Source: Ruminococcus sp. (GTDB lineage: Bacteria > Bacillota_A > Clostridia > Oscillospirales > Ruminococcaceae). From it: a DNA stretch of 24,186 nucleotides. The stretch covers positions 1-24,186 of the forward strand of contig JAFVAN010000026.1 of NCBI GenBank assembly GCA_017480485.1, written 5' to 3'. The notes under the pieces are model-generated. The model saw nothing but the letters and a program-made list of their open reading frames with translations, ran no database searches and was not told the DNA's origin. This document shows positions 16,036 to 24,014 of the stretch, piece after piece; position 1 is the stretch's first letter; each line of letters opens with the position of its first letter. Both the position numbers and the translations under genes were made by a program.

Positions 16036-16377
16036 TTAATCCGAGATATCTGTGAGCAGCTGCCTGTATTCGTCAAAGACGCTCTGATAGCCGTTCTTGG
16101 CGATCTTCAGGTTCTCGCACACCTGCTCGATAACTATCTCCTGCTGAACGACAGGGCCTATGACGTAAAGCCTGAAGGCGTTCATGAACTTGCGGCCCGC
16201 AGGGGTGTTGAAGCCTATGCTCAGCTGCAGCAGCATATCGTTTATATTGGTCTCCAGTGCCTTGATATCATCAATAAGCTCCTGAAATGCGGTCGCTGCC
16301 CTGTCAAAGGCCTCCTCGTCGATGATTATGTCCCGGTTGAGGCCGTAGAGCGCGGACAGATCAATGTTTTCTGCCAT
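16036..16377 (-). CDS. Divergent WXG100-like small helical protein
   Basis: 113 residues, predicted mostly helical, with a central turn LSIGFNTPAGRKFM (52-65) in place of WXG: the Gly is kept and the Trp is not. ATG start with GGGAGGTGA upstream. It lies 19 bases after the TPR gene and 70 before the FMG-type protein. Size and context point to the ESAT-6-like superfamily, but sequence evidence alone is modest; a dedicated helical chaperone is another possibility. Confidence 0.6.
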   Translation of the reverse strand: MAENIDLSALYGLNRDIIIDEEAFDRAATAFQELIDDIKALETNINDMLLQLSIGFNTPAGRKFMNAFRLYVIGPVVQQEIVIEQVCENLKIAKNGYQSVFDEYRQLLTDISD

Positions 16378-16396
16378 TCACGGTCACCTCCCGCGG

Positions 16397-18028
16397 TCAG
16401 GAGCCTTCGAGCTCGGCGCGGCACTCGCTCACATACTGCTCAACGGCGGCCTTGTCGTTGTTGTCCAGCACCTCTGCAAGCTCCAGAGCCTTGTCGAACT
16501 TTCCAAGCTCTGCATACATCCTTGCTCTGAACAGCAGGGCGTAATTGGAGCTGGGGCTGCGCTTCAAGGTCTCGTTACGGAAGAATAGCAGCTCGCGGTC
16601 GTACTTCTCCTTGGCCTCCTGCTCTGTGAATCGCTTGCCCTCTCTGGCAAGCTGCAGGGTGGCAAAGGCCTCGGCATAGCGGCCGAAGAAGGAATAGTAG
16701 CTGTCGCGGGCGCCGTTCTTAACGGCGGTAGCGTATTCAAGGGTCTTTTCAAAATCGTTCTTGGCCGAGTAGCAGGAGAGGAGCATGAAGTTCACCCTTG
16801 CGTTGAACTCGGCGGCATTCTCCACTGCGGCCTCCTTTTCGAGCTTCACAAGGTCCTCGGGGGTGGGCAGGCCGAACTTCTCGGGCTCCATGCCCTCGGG
16901 TATCTCCTCGCCGAAGGTCCCCTCGGGATATACTCTTACAGGGTCGCCGTTCTCGTCGTAGCTTACCTCGGCATACTCGCCGATGCTCTCGTCAACAACG
17001 CCCTCGGAGATAAGGGCCTCCATCCGCTGACTGTCGCTCTCCCGCAGGGCGTCGATCTCTGCGGGGTCCACCGCGAGCTCGCCCTCGGGTGCGGGGGCGG
17101 CAGCCGCAGGTGCCGGAGCCTCGGGCTTCTCTGCCAGCAGGGTCAGCATTTCGATGGCCTCGTCGAACCTTTCAAGCTTTATGCACAGCTCTGCAAGAGA
17201 GAGCACCAGCTCATTCTTCTGGCGGGGGCTGCCCTCGGGGCTCACGATGAGCTCGCTCAGCAGGTCGTAGGCCTTCCGGTCGAAATCTCCCGCTGTGTCG
17301 AAGCTGCTGCCTGCCGCGCTGGAATAAAGGTTGGCGCGGCTCACATCCACCGCGAACTGCCCTGCCTTGTCGGTAACGGCGTATTTCGCGGCTTCGTCCA
17401 GAGCATCACTGGCCTCGGCGAACTTCCCGCCCGCCATCAGCAGGTTGAAGTGGGCCATATATGCCCGCAGCTCGGTGGGGGCCAGAGCTATCCACTTTAC
17501 GGCGCACTTGTCGGCGCCCTCATAGTCGTTCAGCTTTGCATAGAGCTGCAGCTTCTCGGTGATTATGTCGATGTCCATAGAGGCGGCGCCCGTCTTGTCA
17601 AAGTCCTCATATTTCTGGTAGTTTACCAGAGCTGCCTTGTAGTCCTGCTTCACGGTGCACATCAGGGCAAGCTGATAGAATATCCTCGCCTTGACGTCCG
17701 GAGAGCAGGGCTTGACGGAGGCCAAAGTGTAATACTCCATGGCCTTGCTCACGTTGCCCTCGAAGAAATAGGCGTTAGCCATGTTGAAAAGGTTGTCGCC
17801 ATTCTGCGGCTCGGTGTCTATCGCCCTCTGAAAATAGGGATAGGCCTGCTTGAACTTGCCCACCGCCACCAGTGACGCCCCTGCGCGGGAGAGCGCATAA
17901 ACATCCTTGGGTGCAGCTTGGAGAGCCTTTTCATACCACTTCGCAGCGCCCTCATAGTTCTCGTTGGAGAAGGCTATGTCCGCGTTTGCGATCGCTTCCT
18001 TGTAGGTATCAATATCCATTCTACTCAC
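16397..18028 (-). CDS. TPR-repeat protein
   Basis: 543 residues, soluble, with no signal peptide. The N-terminal half has clear tetratricopeptide repeats: about 14-47 (YEGAAKWYEKALQAAPKD), 48-81 (GKFKQAYPYFQRAIDTEP), 82-115 (NVSKAMEYYTLASVKP) and 119-152. More degenerate TPRs continue to about 300 (FDEAIEMLTLLAEKP). An acidic Ala/Pro-rich linker at about 305-395 is followed by further helical repeats (FEKTLEYATAVK; FDKALELAEVLDN). TPR proteins act as adaptors or chaperones. Its place between the large putative substrate and the three small helical proteins suggests a substrate-handling role in secretion (inference). ATG start with GAGGTGA upstream. Confidence 0.85.
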   Translation of the reverse strand: MSRMDIDTYKEAIANADIAFSNENYEGAAKWYEKALQAAPKDVYALSRAGASLVAVGKFKQAYPYFQRAIDTEPQNGDNLFNMANAYFFEGNVSKAMEYYTLASVKPCSPDVKARIFYQLALMCTVKQDYKAALVNYQKYEDFDKTGAASMDIDIITEKLQLYAKLNDYEGADKCAVKWIALAPTELRAYMAHFNLLMAGGKFAEASDALDEAAKYAVTDKAGQFAVDVSRANLYSSAAGSSFDTAGDFDRKAYDLLSELIVSPEGSPRQKNELVLSLAELCIKLERFDEAIEMLTLLAEKPEAPAPAAAAPAPEGELAVDPAEIDALRESDSQRMEALISEGVVDESIGEYAEVSYDENGDPVRVYPEGTFGEEIPEGMEPEKFGLPTPEDLVKLEKEAAVENAAEFNARVNFMLLSCYSAKNDFEKTLEYATAVKNGARDSYYSFFGRYAEAFATLQLAREGKRFTEQEAKEKYDRELLFFRNETLKRSPSSNYALLFRARMYAELGKFDKALELAEVLDNNDKAAVEQYVSECRAELEGS

Positions 18029-18060
18029 CTCATATTGAAAATAATGGTCGATCTATCAAT

Positions 18061-21021
18061 TCAGAACCCGAAGCCCGACAAGCCCGAGCCGATGCTCTGC
18101 ATATTGCCGAGGGAGCCGCAGAGCTCCTTCAGCACGGCGTTGATGTCGTAAACAGAGGTCATCTGGCCGCCGAAGGCCGATGCAAAATCGGCAGAGCACA
18201 GGCTGTTGAAGGCCGAGCTCGAGGTATCTATTACGGAATTCATAGTGCCGCCAAGGATGCCCTCGGCATTGGAGCCCAGCTCGCTGAGCAGGTCGGGGAT
18301 GCTGCTGACGCCCGAAAGGTCAGGCAGCCCGATGGAGCTTGCAAGGTCCGAAATTGCCGCAGTGCTTGGCATATCTATTCCCATGACCTCGCCTATCTTT
18401 GCAAGGTCGCCGCTCTGGATAGCACTTCCAAGCTTGCTGAGGTCTCCGGTATCCACGCCCAGCATCTCGCCGATCTTGGTAAGGTCTGCATCCACTCCCA
18501 GCGCGCCCGCTATCTTGCTCAGGTCTCCGCTCTGTATCGCAGAGGCCAGCTGTCCAAGGTCGCCCGTGTCTACGCCCAGCATCTCGCCTATCTTGGTGAT
18601 ATCCGCATCCACGCCAAGAATGCCCGCGATCTTGCTTATGTCGCCGCTCTGTATCGCCGAGGCCAGCTGTCCCAGGTCGCCCGTGTCGATGCCCAGCATC
18701 TCGCCTATCTTGGTGATATCCGCATCCACGCCCAGAACGCTTGCTATCTTGCTCAGGTCGCCGCTCTGTATAGCGGAGGCCAGCTGTCCAAGGTCGCCTG
18801 TGTCTACGCCCAGCATCTCGCCCAGCTTCGTAAGGTCGGTGTCCACGCCAAGGACGCTTGCTATCTTGCTTATGTCTCCGCTCTGGATGGCGTCCGCCAG
18901 CTTGGAGAGGTCGTTCACATCAACGCCCAGGGCCTCGCCTATCTTGTTAAGGTCGGCATCCACGCCCAGCAGCTGTGCGATCTTTGCGATATCGCCGCTC
19001 TGGAGGGCATTCACCATATCCTTGACCTCGCCGATGTCAACGCCCAGCATCTCACCTATCTTGGTGAGGTCGGCGTCAACGCCCAGAAGGGTCGCTATCT
19101 GCCGGATGTCACCGCTCTGGATGGCGGTAACCAGCTTGCTGACGTCGCCTAAGTCAACGCCCAGCATCTCGCCCAGCTTTGCAATGTCGGCGTCTATGCC
19201 GATAACGCTGGCGATCTTTGCGATGTCGCCGCTCTGTATGGCGTTAACGAGCTCTGCAACAGAACCCACATCTATGCCTATCATCTCGCCCAGCTTGGAG
19301 AGGTCGGCGGCGCCCACGATCTCGCAGATCTTTGAGATGTCGCCGTTTGCAATGGCTGTGCCAAGGTCGCCGATGGCGCCAAGATCAACGCCCAGTGCCT
19401 CGCCTATCTTGCTGATGTCCACGTTGCCGAGGCCCAGCGCCTCGCCCACCTTGCCAATGTCGCCGTCGGCGATGGCCTCGCCCAGCTTCACAAGGTCTAC
19501 CCCGTCAAAGCCGATGGCCTCGCCCAGCTTTTGCAGGTCAACGCCGTCCAGGCCAAGAACCGCGCCCAGCTCCTTGAGCTTCTCGTAGTCAAGGCCGATG
19601 GCATCGGCTATCTGCTCAAGGCTCAGGTTCTCGATGATCTCCGTCAGGCCCATGGCGTCTGCCAGCGTTGACAGGCCGTTGCCCAAGATCTCGTTGAGCT
19701 TATCATTATCAAGTATATTGCCAAGGACCTTGTCCCCAAGATTCTCAAGGAACTTGGAGGGATCCTGGATTATGTCTATTACATCCGAGATGCTGCCGAT
19801 GCCAAGGTCCGCCAGGCTCTCTATGCCAAGCCAGCCCATTATGCCGCCCTCGCCGAAGAGCCAGGTGGTGGATTCCTCGATGGTGTCAAAGAGGCTCGTG
19901 ACCGCCTGCCCCAGAGACGTATTGCACAGGTAGTCCACGGCGGCGTCATACAGCGGCCCCAGCTGCTCCATTATGAAGTCTCCCGCCAGATCCAGCAGGC
20001 TGCCTGCCATGCTGCCAAGTATTTCCATGCCGGTATTATCCCAGAAGCTTGAGAAGAAGCCGCTGAGAGTGCCATTCTCCAGCAGGTAGTCGGTGCCCTG
20101 CACTATCATCTCGCCCAAGAACTTGGCTGCGCCCTCTGCAAGTATCTCTGCGGCCTTGCAAAGGATGGGAGAGCTGACAGAGCCGAGAGCAGTGCCCACT
20201 GCGGCGCCCGCTCCGCCCGTCAGCGCACCTGTTACAGCGCCCACGAAGAAGGCATTGCCTGCCTCGTCAAAGATCTCGCCGAAGGACTTGCCCTTGGCAA
20301 CGCCCGTGATAACAGTGACGGCCGTACTCGTTAGCGCCGCGGTCAACGCGGCTGACGCCGCAGCGCCGAATATCACGGCGGCCGTTCCCATCGTCACCGC
20401 GGACAAGAGGAAGCAGGCCGCGATCACCAGCGCCCCGATGAATATCTTTATTATAGTCTTATAGTGTTCCTTGATGAACTTTACAGTGGCGTGCCATGCC
20501 TTGACTATCGCCGTGCCGATGTCCTTGAAGAAATCAACGATGGCGTTGCCGATGCTGACAAAGAAATCCTTTATCTTATCCAAGGTGCTCTTTTCCTTCG
20601 GCGGGTGATACTCCGCCCAGGGGCATCTTTCGTAGAACTCCGCCTGACTCACCGCAATGGCGTTATAGACCGCCCTGTCGGTGTTTACGGTGTTCATGAC
20701 AAAGCTGGAGAATCTCTGACCGACGGACTGTATCTTCGCGGTCACATTAGCCTCGGTGGTCTGCAGCCTATGCTCGGCACAGGCTGCGGCCTCCTGCAGG
20801 GTGCCGGAGCTTTCGGGGTCAGCGATGATCTCCTCCAGATCCTGCTTTGCCAGCTTGAAGGTATTTACAATATCCCTCTGGGACGTAGAAAAGCCGTTAA
20901 AGGTCTCTGCCAGCTTATCGACCAGCTGGCCCCTTACCTTTGAAGAGACCTCTTCTACTGCCGGATTGGCCCACGACGGCAAATTCATTTTTACTGAATA
21001 AGATAACAATGCAAGTTTCAT
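18061..21021 (-). CDS. Large repeat protein, candidate type VII secretion substrate
   Basis: 986 residues from ATG 21021, which has AGGTGAG upstream; a GTG at 21030 would overlap that site. Residues 1-140 are helical. About 145-330 contains amphipathic and hydrophobic stretches with Gly/Ala-zipper text (FFVGAVTGALTGGAGAAVG), as often seen in LXG and other polymorphic effectors. About 330-520 is helical. About 516-893 holds ten units of 39 residues (AIQSGDxxKIAxxLGVDADxxKIGEMLGVDxGDLxxL), probably a helical solenoid. A tail of about 90 residues with two Cys ends GLSGFGF. No signal peptide and no recognisable toxin domain. Its position at the head of the operon, behind a small coiled-coil gene and ahead of TPR and WXG100 genes, makes it the best cargo candidate. 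A structural or membrane-inserting part of the machine is the alternative. Confidence 0.75.
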   Translation of the reverse strand: MKLALLSYSVKMNLPSWANPAVEEVSSKVRGQLVDKLAETFNGFSTSQRDIVNTFKLAKQDLEEIIADPESSGTLQEAAACAEHRLQTTEANVTAKIQSVGQRFSSFVMNTVNTDRAVYNAIAVSQAEFYERCPWAEYHPPKEKSTLDKIKDFFVSIGNAIVDFFKDIGTAIVKAWHATVKFIKEHYKTIIKIFIGALVIAACFLLSAVTMGTAAVIFGAAASAALTAALTSTAVTVITGVAKGKSFGEIFDEAGNAFFVGAVTGALTGGAGAAVGTALGSVSSPILCKAAEILAEGAAKFLGEMIVQGTDYLLENGTLSGFFSSFWDNTGMEILGSMAGSLLDLAGDFIMEQLGPLYDAAVDYLCNTSLGQAVTSLFDTIEESTTWLFGEGGIMGWLGIESLADLGIGSISDVIDIIQDPSKFLENLGDKVLGNILDNDKLNEILGNGLSTLADAMGLTEIIENLSLEQIADAIGLDYEKLKELGAVLGLDGVDLQKLGEAIGFDGVDLVKLGEAIADGDIGKVGEALGLGNVDISKIGEALGVDLGAIGDLGTAIANGDISKICEIVGAADLSKLGEMIGIDVGSVAELVNAIQSGDIAKIASVIGIDADIAKLGEMLGVDLGDVSKLVTAIQSGDIRQIATLLGVDADLTKIGEMLGVDIGEVKDMVNALQSGDIAKIAQLLGVDADLNKIGEALGVDVNDLSKLADAIQSGDISKIASVLGVDTDLTKLGEMLGVDTGDLGQLASAIQSGDLSKIASVLGVDADITKIGEMLGIDTGDLGQLASAIQSGDISKIAGILGVDADITKIGEMLGVDTGDLGQLASAIQSGDLSKIAGALGVDADLTKIGEMLGVDTGDLSKLGSAIQSGDLAKIGEVMGIDMPSTAAISDLASSIGLPDLSGVSSIPDLLSELGSNAEGILGGTMNSVIDTSSSAFNSLCSADFASAFGGQMTSVYDINAVLKELCGSLGNMQSIGSGLSGFGF
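18340..19476 (-). repeat. Tandem 117-base repeat array within the large substrate gene
   Basis: About nine full copies and one partial copy of a 39-codon unit. Equivalent Ala codons lie at 18423, 18540 and 18657, exactly 117 bases apart. The units towards the 3' end of the gene (about 18400-18900) are nearly identical to each other, while those towards 19476 have drifted and differ by one codon in length (38 and 40 residues). This fits recent expansion at the 3' side. Confidence 0.9.
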
Positions 21022-21061
21022 CTTTCTCACCTGTTTCGATCAGAGAGTTATTTCAGCCGTA

Positions 21062-21649
21062 TCAAATATATTTCTTGTAGTGCTCCATTTCCAGAGTGCA
21101 GCTGTCCATTGTTTTCTTTAGCTCCTTGCGCTGCTCCTCGTAGGAGGTCAGGTTCTGGGCGAAGTCTGAATATGCGCTGTTGAAGTCCCTCGACTGGGCC
21201 TCCAGCGTTCTTATCATGTCCTCTACTCTTGTAAGCTCCGCCTGAGCAAGCTCCCTGATGCGCAGGGCGTCCGGGTCCTCGTCCACAAAGGGAGACATGG
21301 TGGCTTTTCCGAGGGTGGGAGAGGCCAGCCCGTCGCAGACCACAAAGCGCCTAAGGCCGCTCTGCAGATCGGCTCTGTAGGACCTTTCCACATATATCTC
21401 GGAGTCGATGTTCCCGGAGCCGGACTTGAACATCACCAGCAGCCTTTGCAGCTTGAATTGCAGCTGGCGCAGGGCGGGTATCCTTTTCTCGCCCTCCATA
21501 TAGGTCTGGTAGGCACCTGCCACCTGGTTCGTGTAGGTCTCCTGCTGCTTTGACAGGAGAAGATACTCCTCTGCGGCGCTGTCATATCTCTGCTTGGCGG
21601 CGTCGTACGCCTCCTGAGCCTCCTGCTGTGTGGGGTTTGACCAGCTCAT
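21062..21649 (-). CDS. Coiled-coil protein, first gene of the secretion operon
   Basis: 195 residues from ATG 21649, chosen because GAGGAGG lies 8 bases upstream; an in-frame GTG at 21673 would put that site inside the gene. Long helices at both ends (PTQQEAQEAYDAAKQRYDSA; ELAQAELTRVEDMIRTLEAQ) surround a non-helical middle (IDSEIYVERSY, FVVCDGLASPTLGKA). No membrane segment, no signal peptide and no WXG motif. I do not recognise the family. Small helical proteins encoded directly before LXG effectors are known to pair with and target them, so it may be the partner of the large protein encoded next (inference from order and predicted structure). Confidence 0.75.
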   Translation of the reverse strand: MSWSNPTQQEAQEAYDAAKQRYDSAAEEYLLLSKQQETYTNQVAGAYQTYMEGEKRIPALRQLQFKLQRLLVMFKSGSGNIDSEIYVERSYRADLQSGLRRFVVCDGLASPTLGKATMSPFVDEDPDALRIRELAQAELTRVEDMIRTLEAQSRDFNSAYSDFAQNLTSYEEQRKELKKTMDSCTLEMEHYKKYI

Positions 21650-21711
21650 GCCTCTGACCTCCTCGCTTTCCACAAATTAATTAGTGCGAAAAACTATAAT
21701 CCAACACTTTA

Positions 21712-21740
21712 ATTATAACTTCAACAAAACAGATTGTCAA
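21712..21740 (-). promoter_or_regulatory. Consensus sigma-A promoter of the secretion operon
   Basis: On the minus strand a perfect TTGACA (complement of 21735-21740) and a perfect TATAAT (complement of 21712-21717) are separated by exactly 17 bases. The start of transcription would fall near 21705, giving a leader of about 55 bases before ATG 21649. I see no other promoter this strong upstream of the genes down to 1002, so it probably drives the whole operon. No operator is obvious. Confidence 0.85.
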
Positions 21741-21898
21741 TAATTCCATAACATTTTCTGACTTTGAGAAAGAAAATATGACATATTCAATATTATTCTG
21801 CGGCGGGTTTTAGGCGTTTTGCTCAAATGCAAATGTTTCCGAATTGTTAATGTATACACAAAAAGTCGGCGATCGGGACGAATAAACGACCGCAGAAT
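21741..21898. other. AT-rich intergenic spacer without a gene
   Basis: No credible coding sequence on either strand. A 9-base inverted repeat, ATTCTGCGG near 21795-21803 and CCGCAGAAT at 21890-21898, encloses about 86 bases and abuts the terminator hairpin that follows. This could be chance or part of the dispersed repeat. Confidence 0.4.
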
Positions 21899-21946
21899 GC
21901 GAAAAATGGTACCTCACCCCCTGCGGGGTGAGGTACCATTTTTCGC
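21899..21946 (-). terminator. Strong terminator hairpin after the surface protein gene (repeat copy 2)
   Basis: Perfect 22-base-pair stem (21899-21920 with 21925-21946) around a CTGC loop, with A5 and T5 tracts in the arms. It lies about 50 bases past the stop codon of the surface protein gene at 21996. The left arm is identical to that of the hairpin at 910-957. The two right arms differ at one position, and the flanks share CGCCT and GCAGCAGCCTC. Confidence 0.8.
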
Positions 21947-21995
21947 CTGAGACTGCCCTTGCAGCAGCCTCGTTCGGTGGCCTATATATTTCTCA

Positions 21996-23948
21996 TTATT
22001 TTCTTCTGCGGATGACCGCGACTGCCAGAGCTGCCGCTGCGGCTGTCAGTGCAAGAGGCGCTGCTGCGCCGCCGCCCGTAGGAGTGGCTGTGCCTGTACC
22101 CGAGGGAGCAACGGTACCGCCGGGAGCGGGTGCTGCGGGGGTCTCGGGTGTGGGGGATGTGGGCTCGGGAGCAGACTCATCGGTGCTCTCGGGTGTCTCG
22201 ACCACGCCTGTGGCGGGGATCACTCTTGTTTCGGTGTGCTCGCCGTCGTTGCTGCATCTGCGCATCTCGAGGCCTTCCTCGGTGGCGGTGGCGGGCTTTA
22301 CTACCTCCCAATCCAGCCATCTGTGGCCGTAGGCGTCGATCTCATCGGTATAGGAGGCGTCCTTGCTGCGGCAGGTATAGGTCTTAACGCCCTCGTCCTC
22401 GCAGCCCGGCTCCTTGGTGATAACGCCGTCGTCCCAGACGTGATCGGCGGTTATCATTCCCACAACGGTGAAGTTGTTGCCGCCCTTGGAAACTACATTT
22501 GCCTTGGACACGATGCCCGCCTTGGTAGAGGGCTTTGCATCGAAGCTTATGCTTGCAGCACCGAAGGCGCTGTCGGCGGTCATGCTGTTGGCGGACATCA
22601 CGGCTGTGCCGTCCTCGGCGGTAACGCCGTTGACTGTGATCTTCAGGTCCTTTGCGAAATAAGGCATCTCGCCGTTCTCGGAGGTCTCAACGTTGATAAC
22701 GAAGGTGTAGTCGTTTTCGCCGTAGATGGTGCCTGTGAAGAGGTCAACTATCGTATCATATTGCAGGTCCTCGAGGGGTACCTCGGTGTCTATCCACGCG
22801 GCGTGGGGCTCGATGCCCTCGGTGTCGGTGGTGACGTCGGGCTCGTTGGTGAGGACTATGGGTGTGCCGGCGGCGTCCTCCATGTCGTTGATGGCGACAT
22901 CTCCGGTCTGCTGGCGGAGCATCTCGGCAGTGAGGGTGCCGCCGTTCTCATTCTCCACCTCCTCGCCGCAGAGGGGCGTCTCGATATTGAAGCTTATCTC
23001 GTCGATGACCTTGGCCCACTTGGCATATATCTCGGTATCCTGAGTTATGCGGGTGGTGAGGCCGTAGCTGAAAAACGAACTGAACTCGGGGTCCTTATAC
23101 CAGCCCACGAAGGCATAGCCCTCGGCCTCGGGCGCAAGCTCGCCTGCGGCCTGGTCAAAATAGGGCGCAAGAGAGGTGTCCTTGGGAACGTTCACGGTCT
23201 TGTCGGCGATGCCGTGGCCGTAATGCACCGTAAGCTCCACCGTCTCGGGGGCGCCGAGGCTGATGGGGAGGCTCACCGTCAGGCTGTCGCTGCCAGTGAT
23301 CTGGGCGTTCCAGGAAAGGTTCGCCTTGGTGCCGTTCAGGGTGGCGCCCTCAACGTTGAACACGGCCTCGTCCTTTACGTTATAGGTGAAGTCGAAAACC
23401 TTGCCGTCCTCGGGCTTGAGCTCAACTCTGAGCACATAAACGCTGTTATCGGCAAAGGTGGTGCCGTCACCGGTGTAATAGGCCCTTGTTACCGTGAAGC
23501 CGTCGGGAACGGTTATCTTGTCAGCAAAATTCGCGGGGACATCGGCGCCGACAGAGGGCATAACGCTGTCCTCTGCGGTGACGGTCAGGGTGCCTGCCTC
23601 CACAGTATCCGCAAGGATGGGATAGAGGTCAAGGTCCTCGGTCACTACGGTGTTGAAATTATACTCCTCCGAGCTGCCCTCTGTCTTCCAGCCAACAACG
23701 GCCTTGCCGCCGCTGGGCTCGGGGTGCTCGAGGGTGCTGCCGTTATGATTGAAGGCGGCGCCGCTCAGGTATGTGTTTGCGTGTTGTCCGTCCTCAACGT
23801 TCAGCACAAGGGGGCTGTCTCCGTTGAAGTCCTCGTAATGGAGAGTTACTGTGTGCTCCTCTGCGGCGGAGACGCTTACAGGGATAGCAAGACTGAGAGC
23901 CACTGCTGCGGCAGAAAGCCCCGCAGCCGCGCGTTTGATGATGCTCAT
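21996..23948 (-). CDS. Secreted surface protein with InlB-type repeats
   Basis: 650 residues from ATG 23948, which has AAAGGAG 8 bases upstream; the ATG at 23954 is too close to that site. A clear signal peptide (IIKRAAAGLSAAAVALSLA) is cut near VSAAEE. Two InlB B-repeat/Flg_new-like units follow, about 30-115 and about 240-315 (AFVGWYKDP, DTEIYAKW). About 500-580 has a His/Cys repeat (HVWDDGVITKEPGCEDEG, TYTC, ATG) common in Firmicutes surface proteins. A Pro/Thr/Glu/Ser stalk leads to a membrane helix and RRRK tail, which is a wall or membrane anchor. There is no exact LPxTG; the nearest text is ATPTGGGAAAP. It is transcribed from its own promoter, so it is probably not part of the secretion operon. 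Adhesion or matrix binding is likely. Confidence 0.85.
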   Translation of the reverse strand: MSIIKRAAAGLSAAAVALSLAIPVSVSAAEEHTVTLHYEDFNGDSPLVLNVEDGQHANTYLSGAAFNHNGSTLEHPEPSGGKAVVGWKTEGSSEEYNFNTVVTEDLDLYPILADTVEAGTLTVTAEDSVMPSVGADVPANFADKITVPDGFTVTRAYYTGDGTTFADNSVYVLRVELKPEDGKVFDFTYNVKDEAVFNVEGATLNGTKANLSWNAQITGSDSLTVSLPISLGAPETVELTVHYGHGIADKTVNVPKDTSLAPYFDQAAGELAPEAEGYAFVGWYKDPEFSSFFSYGLTTRITQDTEIYAKWAKVIDEISFNIETPLCGEEVENENGGTLTAEMLRQQTGDVAINDMEDAAGTPIVLTNEPDVTTDTEGIEPHAAWIDTEVPLEDLQYDTIVDLFTGTIYGENDYTFVINVETSENGEMPYFAKDLKITVNGVTAEDGTAVMSANSMTADSAFGAASISFDAKPSTKAGIVSKANVVSKGGNNFTVVGMITADHVWDDGVITKEPGCEDEGVKTYTCRSKDASYTDEIDAYGHRWLDWEVVKPATATEEGLEMRRCSNDGEHTETRVIPATGVVETPESTDESAPEPTSPTPETPAAPAPGGTVAPSGTGTATPTGGGAAAPLALTAAAAALAVAVIRRRK

Positions 23949-23985
23949 GGCCATTTCTCCTTTCAGTAGATAGTTAACCGATTAT

Positions 23986-24014
23986 ATATTACCACATTTT
24001 GCTGTATTTGTCAA
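23986..24014 (-). promoter_or_regulatory. Promoter of the surface protein gene
   Basis: Minus strand: perfect TTGACA (complement of 24009-24014), 17 bases, then TAATAT (complement of 23986-23991) with a TGG extended -10 just before it. A second, overlapping TATAAT lies five bases further on. The leader would be about 35 bases before ATG 23948. Confidence 0.7.

Noticed and set aside
18061..18400. Toxin domain at the C-terminus of the large repeat protein
   Set aside because: The tail is short and Ser/Gly/Leu-rich without catalytic motifs I can name, and no immunity-like gene follows.
18340..19476. CRISPR-like array
   Set aside because: The 117-base units are contiguous, in frame and coding, with no unique spacers; no cas genes are present.
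17872..19588. Long plus-strand open frames with regular repeats (17872-19152 and 18206-19588)
   Set aside because: They mirror the 117-base repeats of the minus-strand gene; the repeat keeps any open frame open in every unit. No start signals.
22236..23969. 577-residue open frame on the plus strand
   Set aside because: It is antisense to the surface protein gene, whose signal peptide, repeats, promoter and terminator are all clear.
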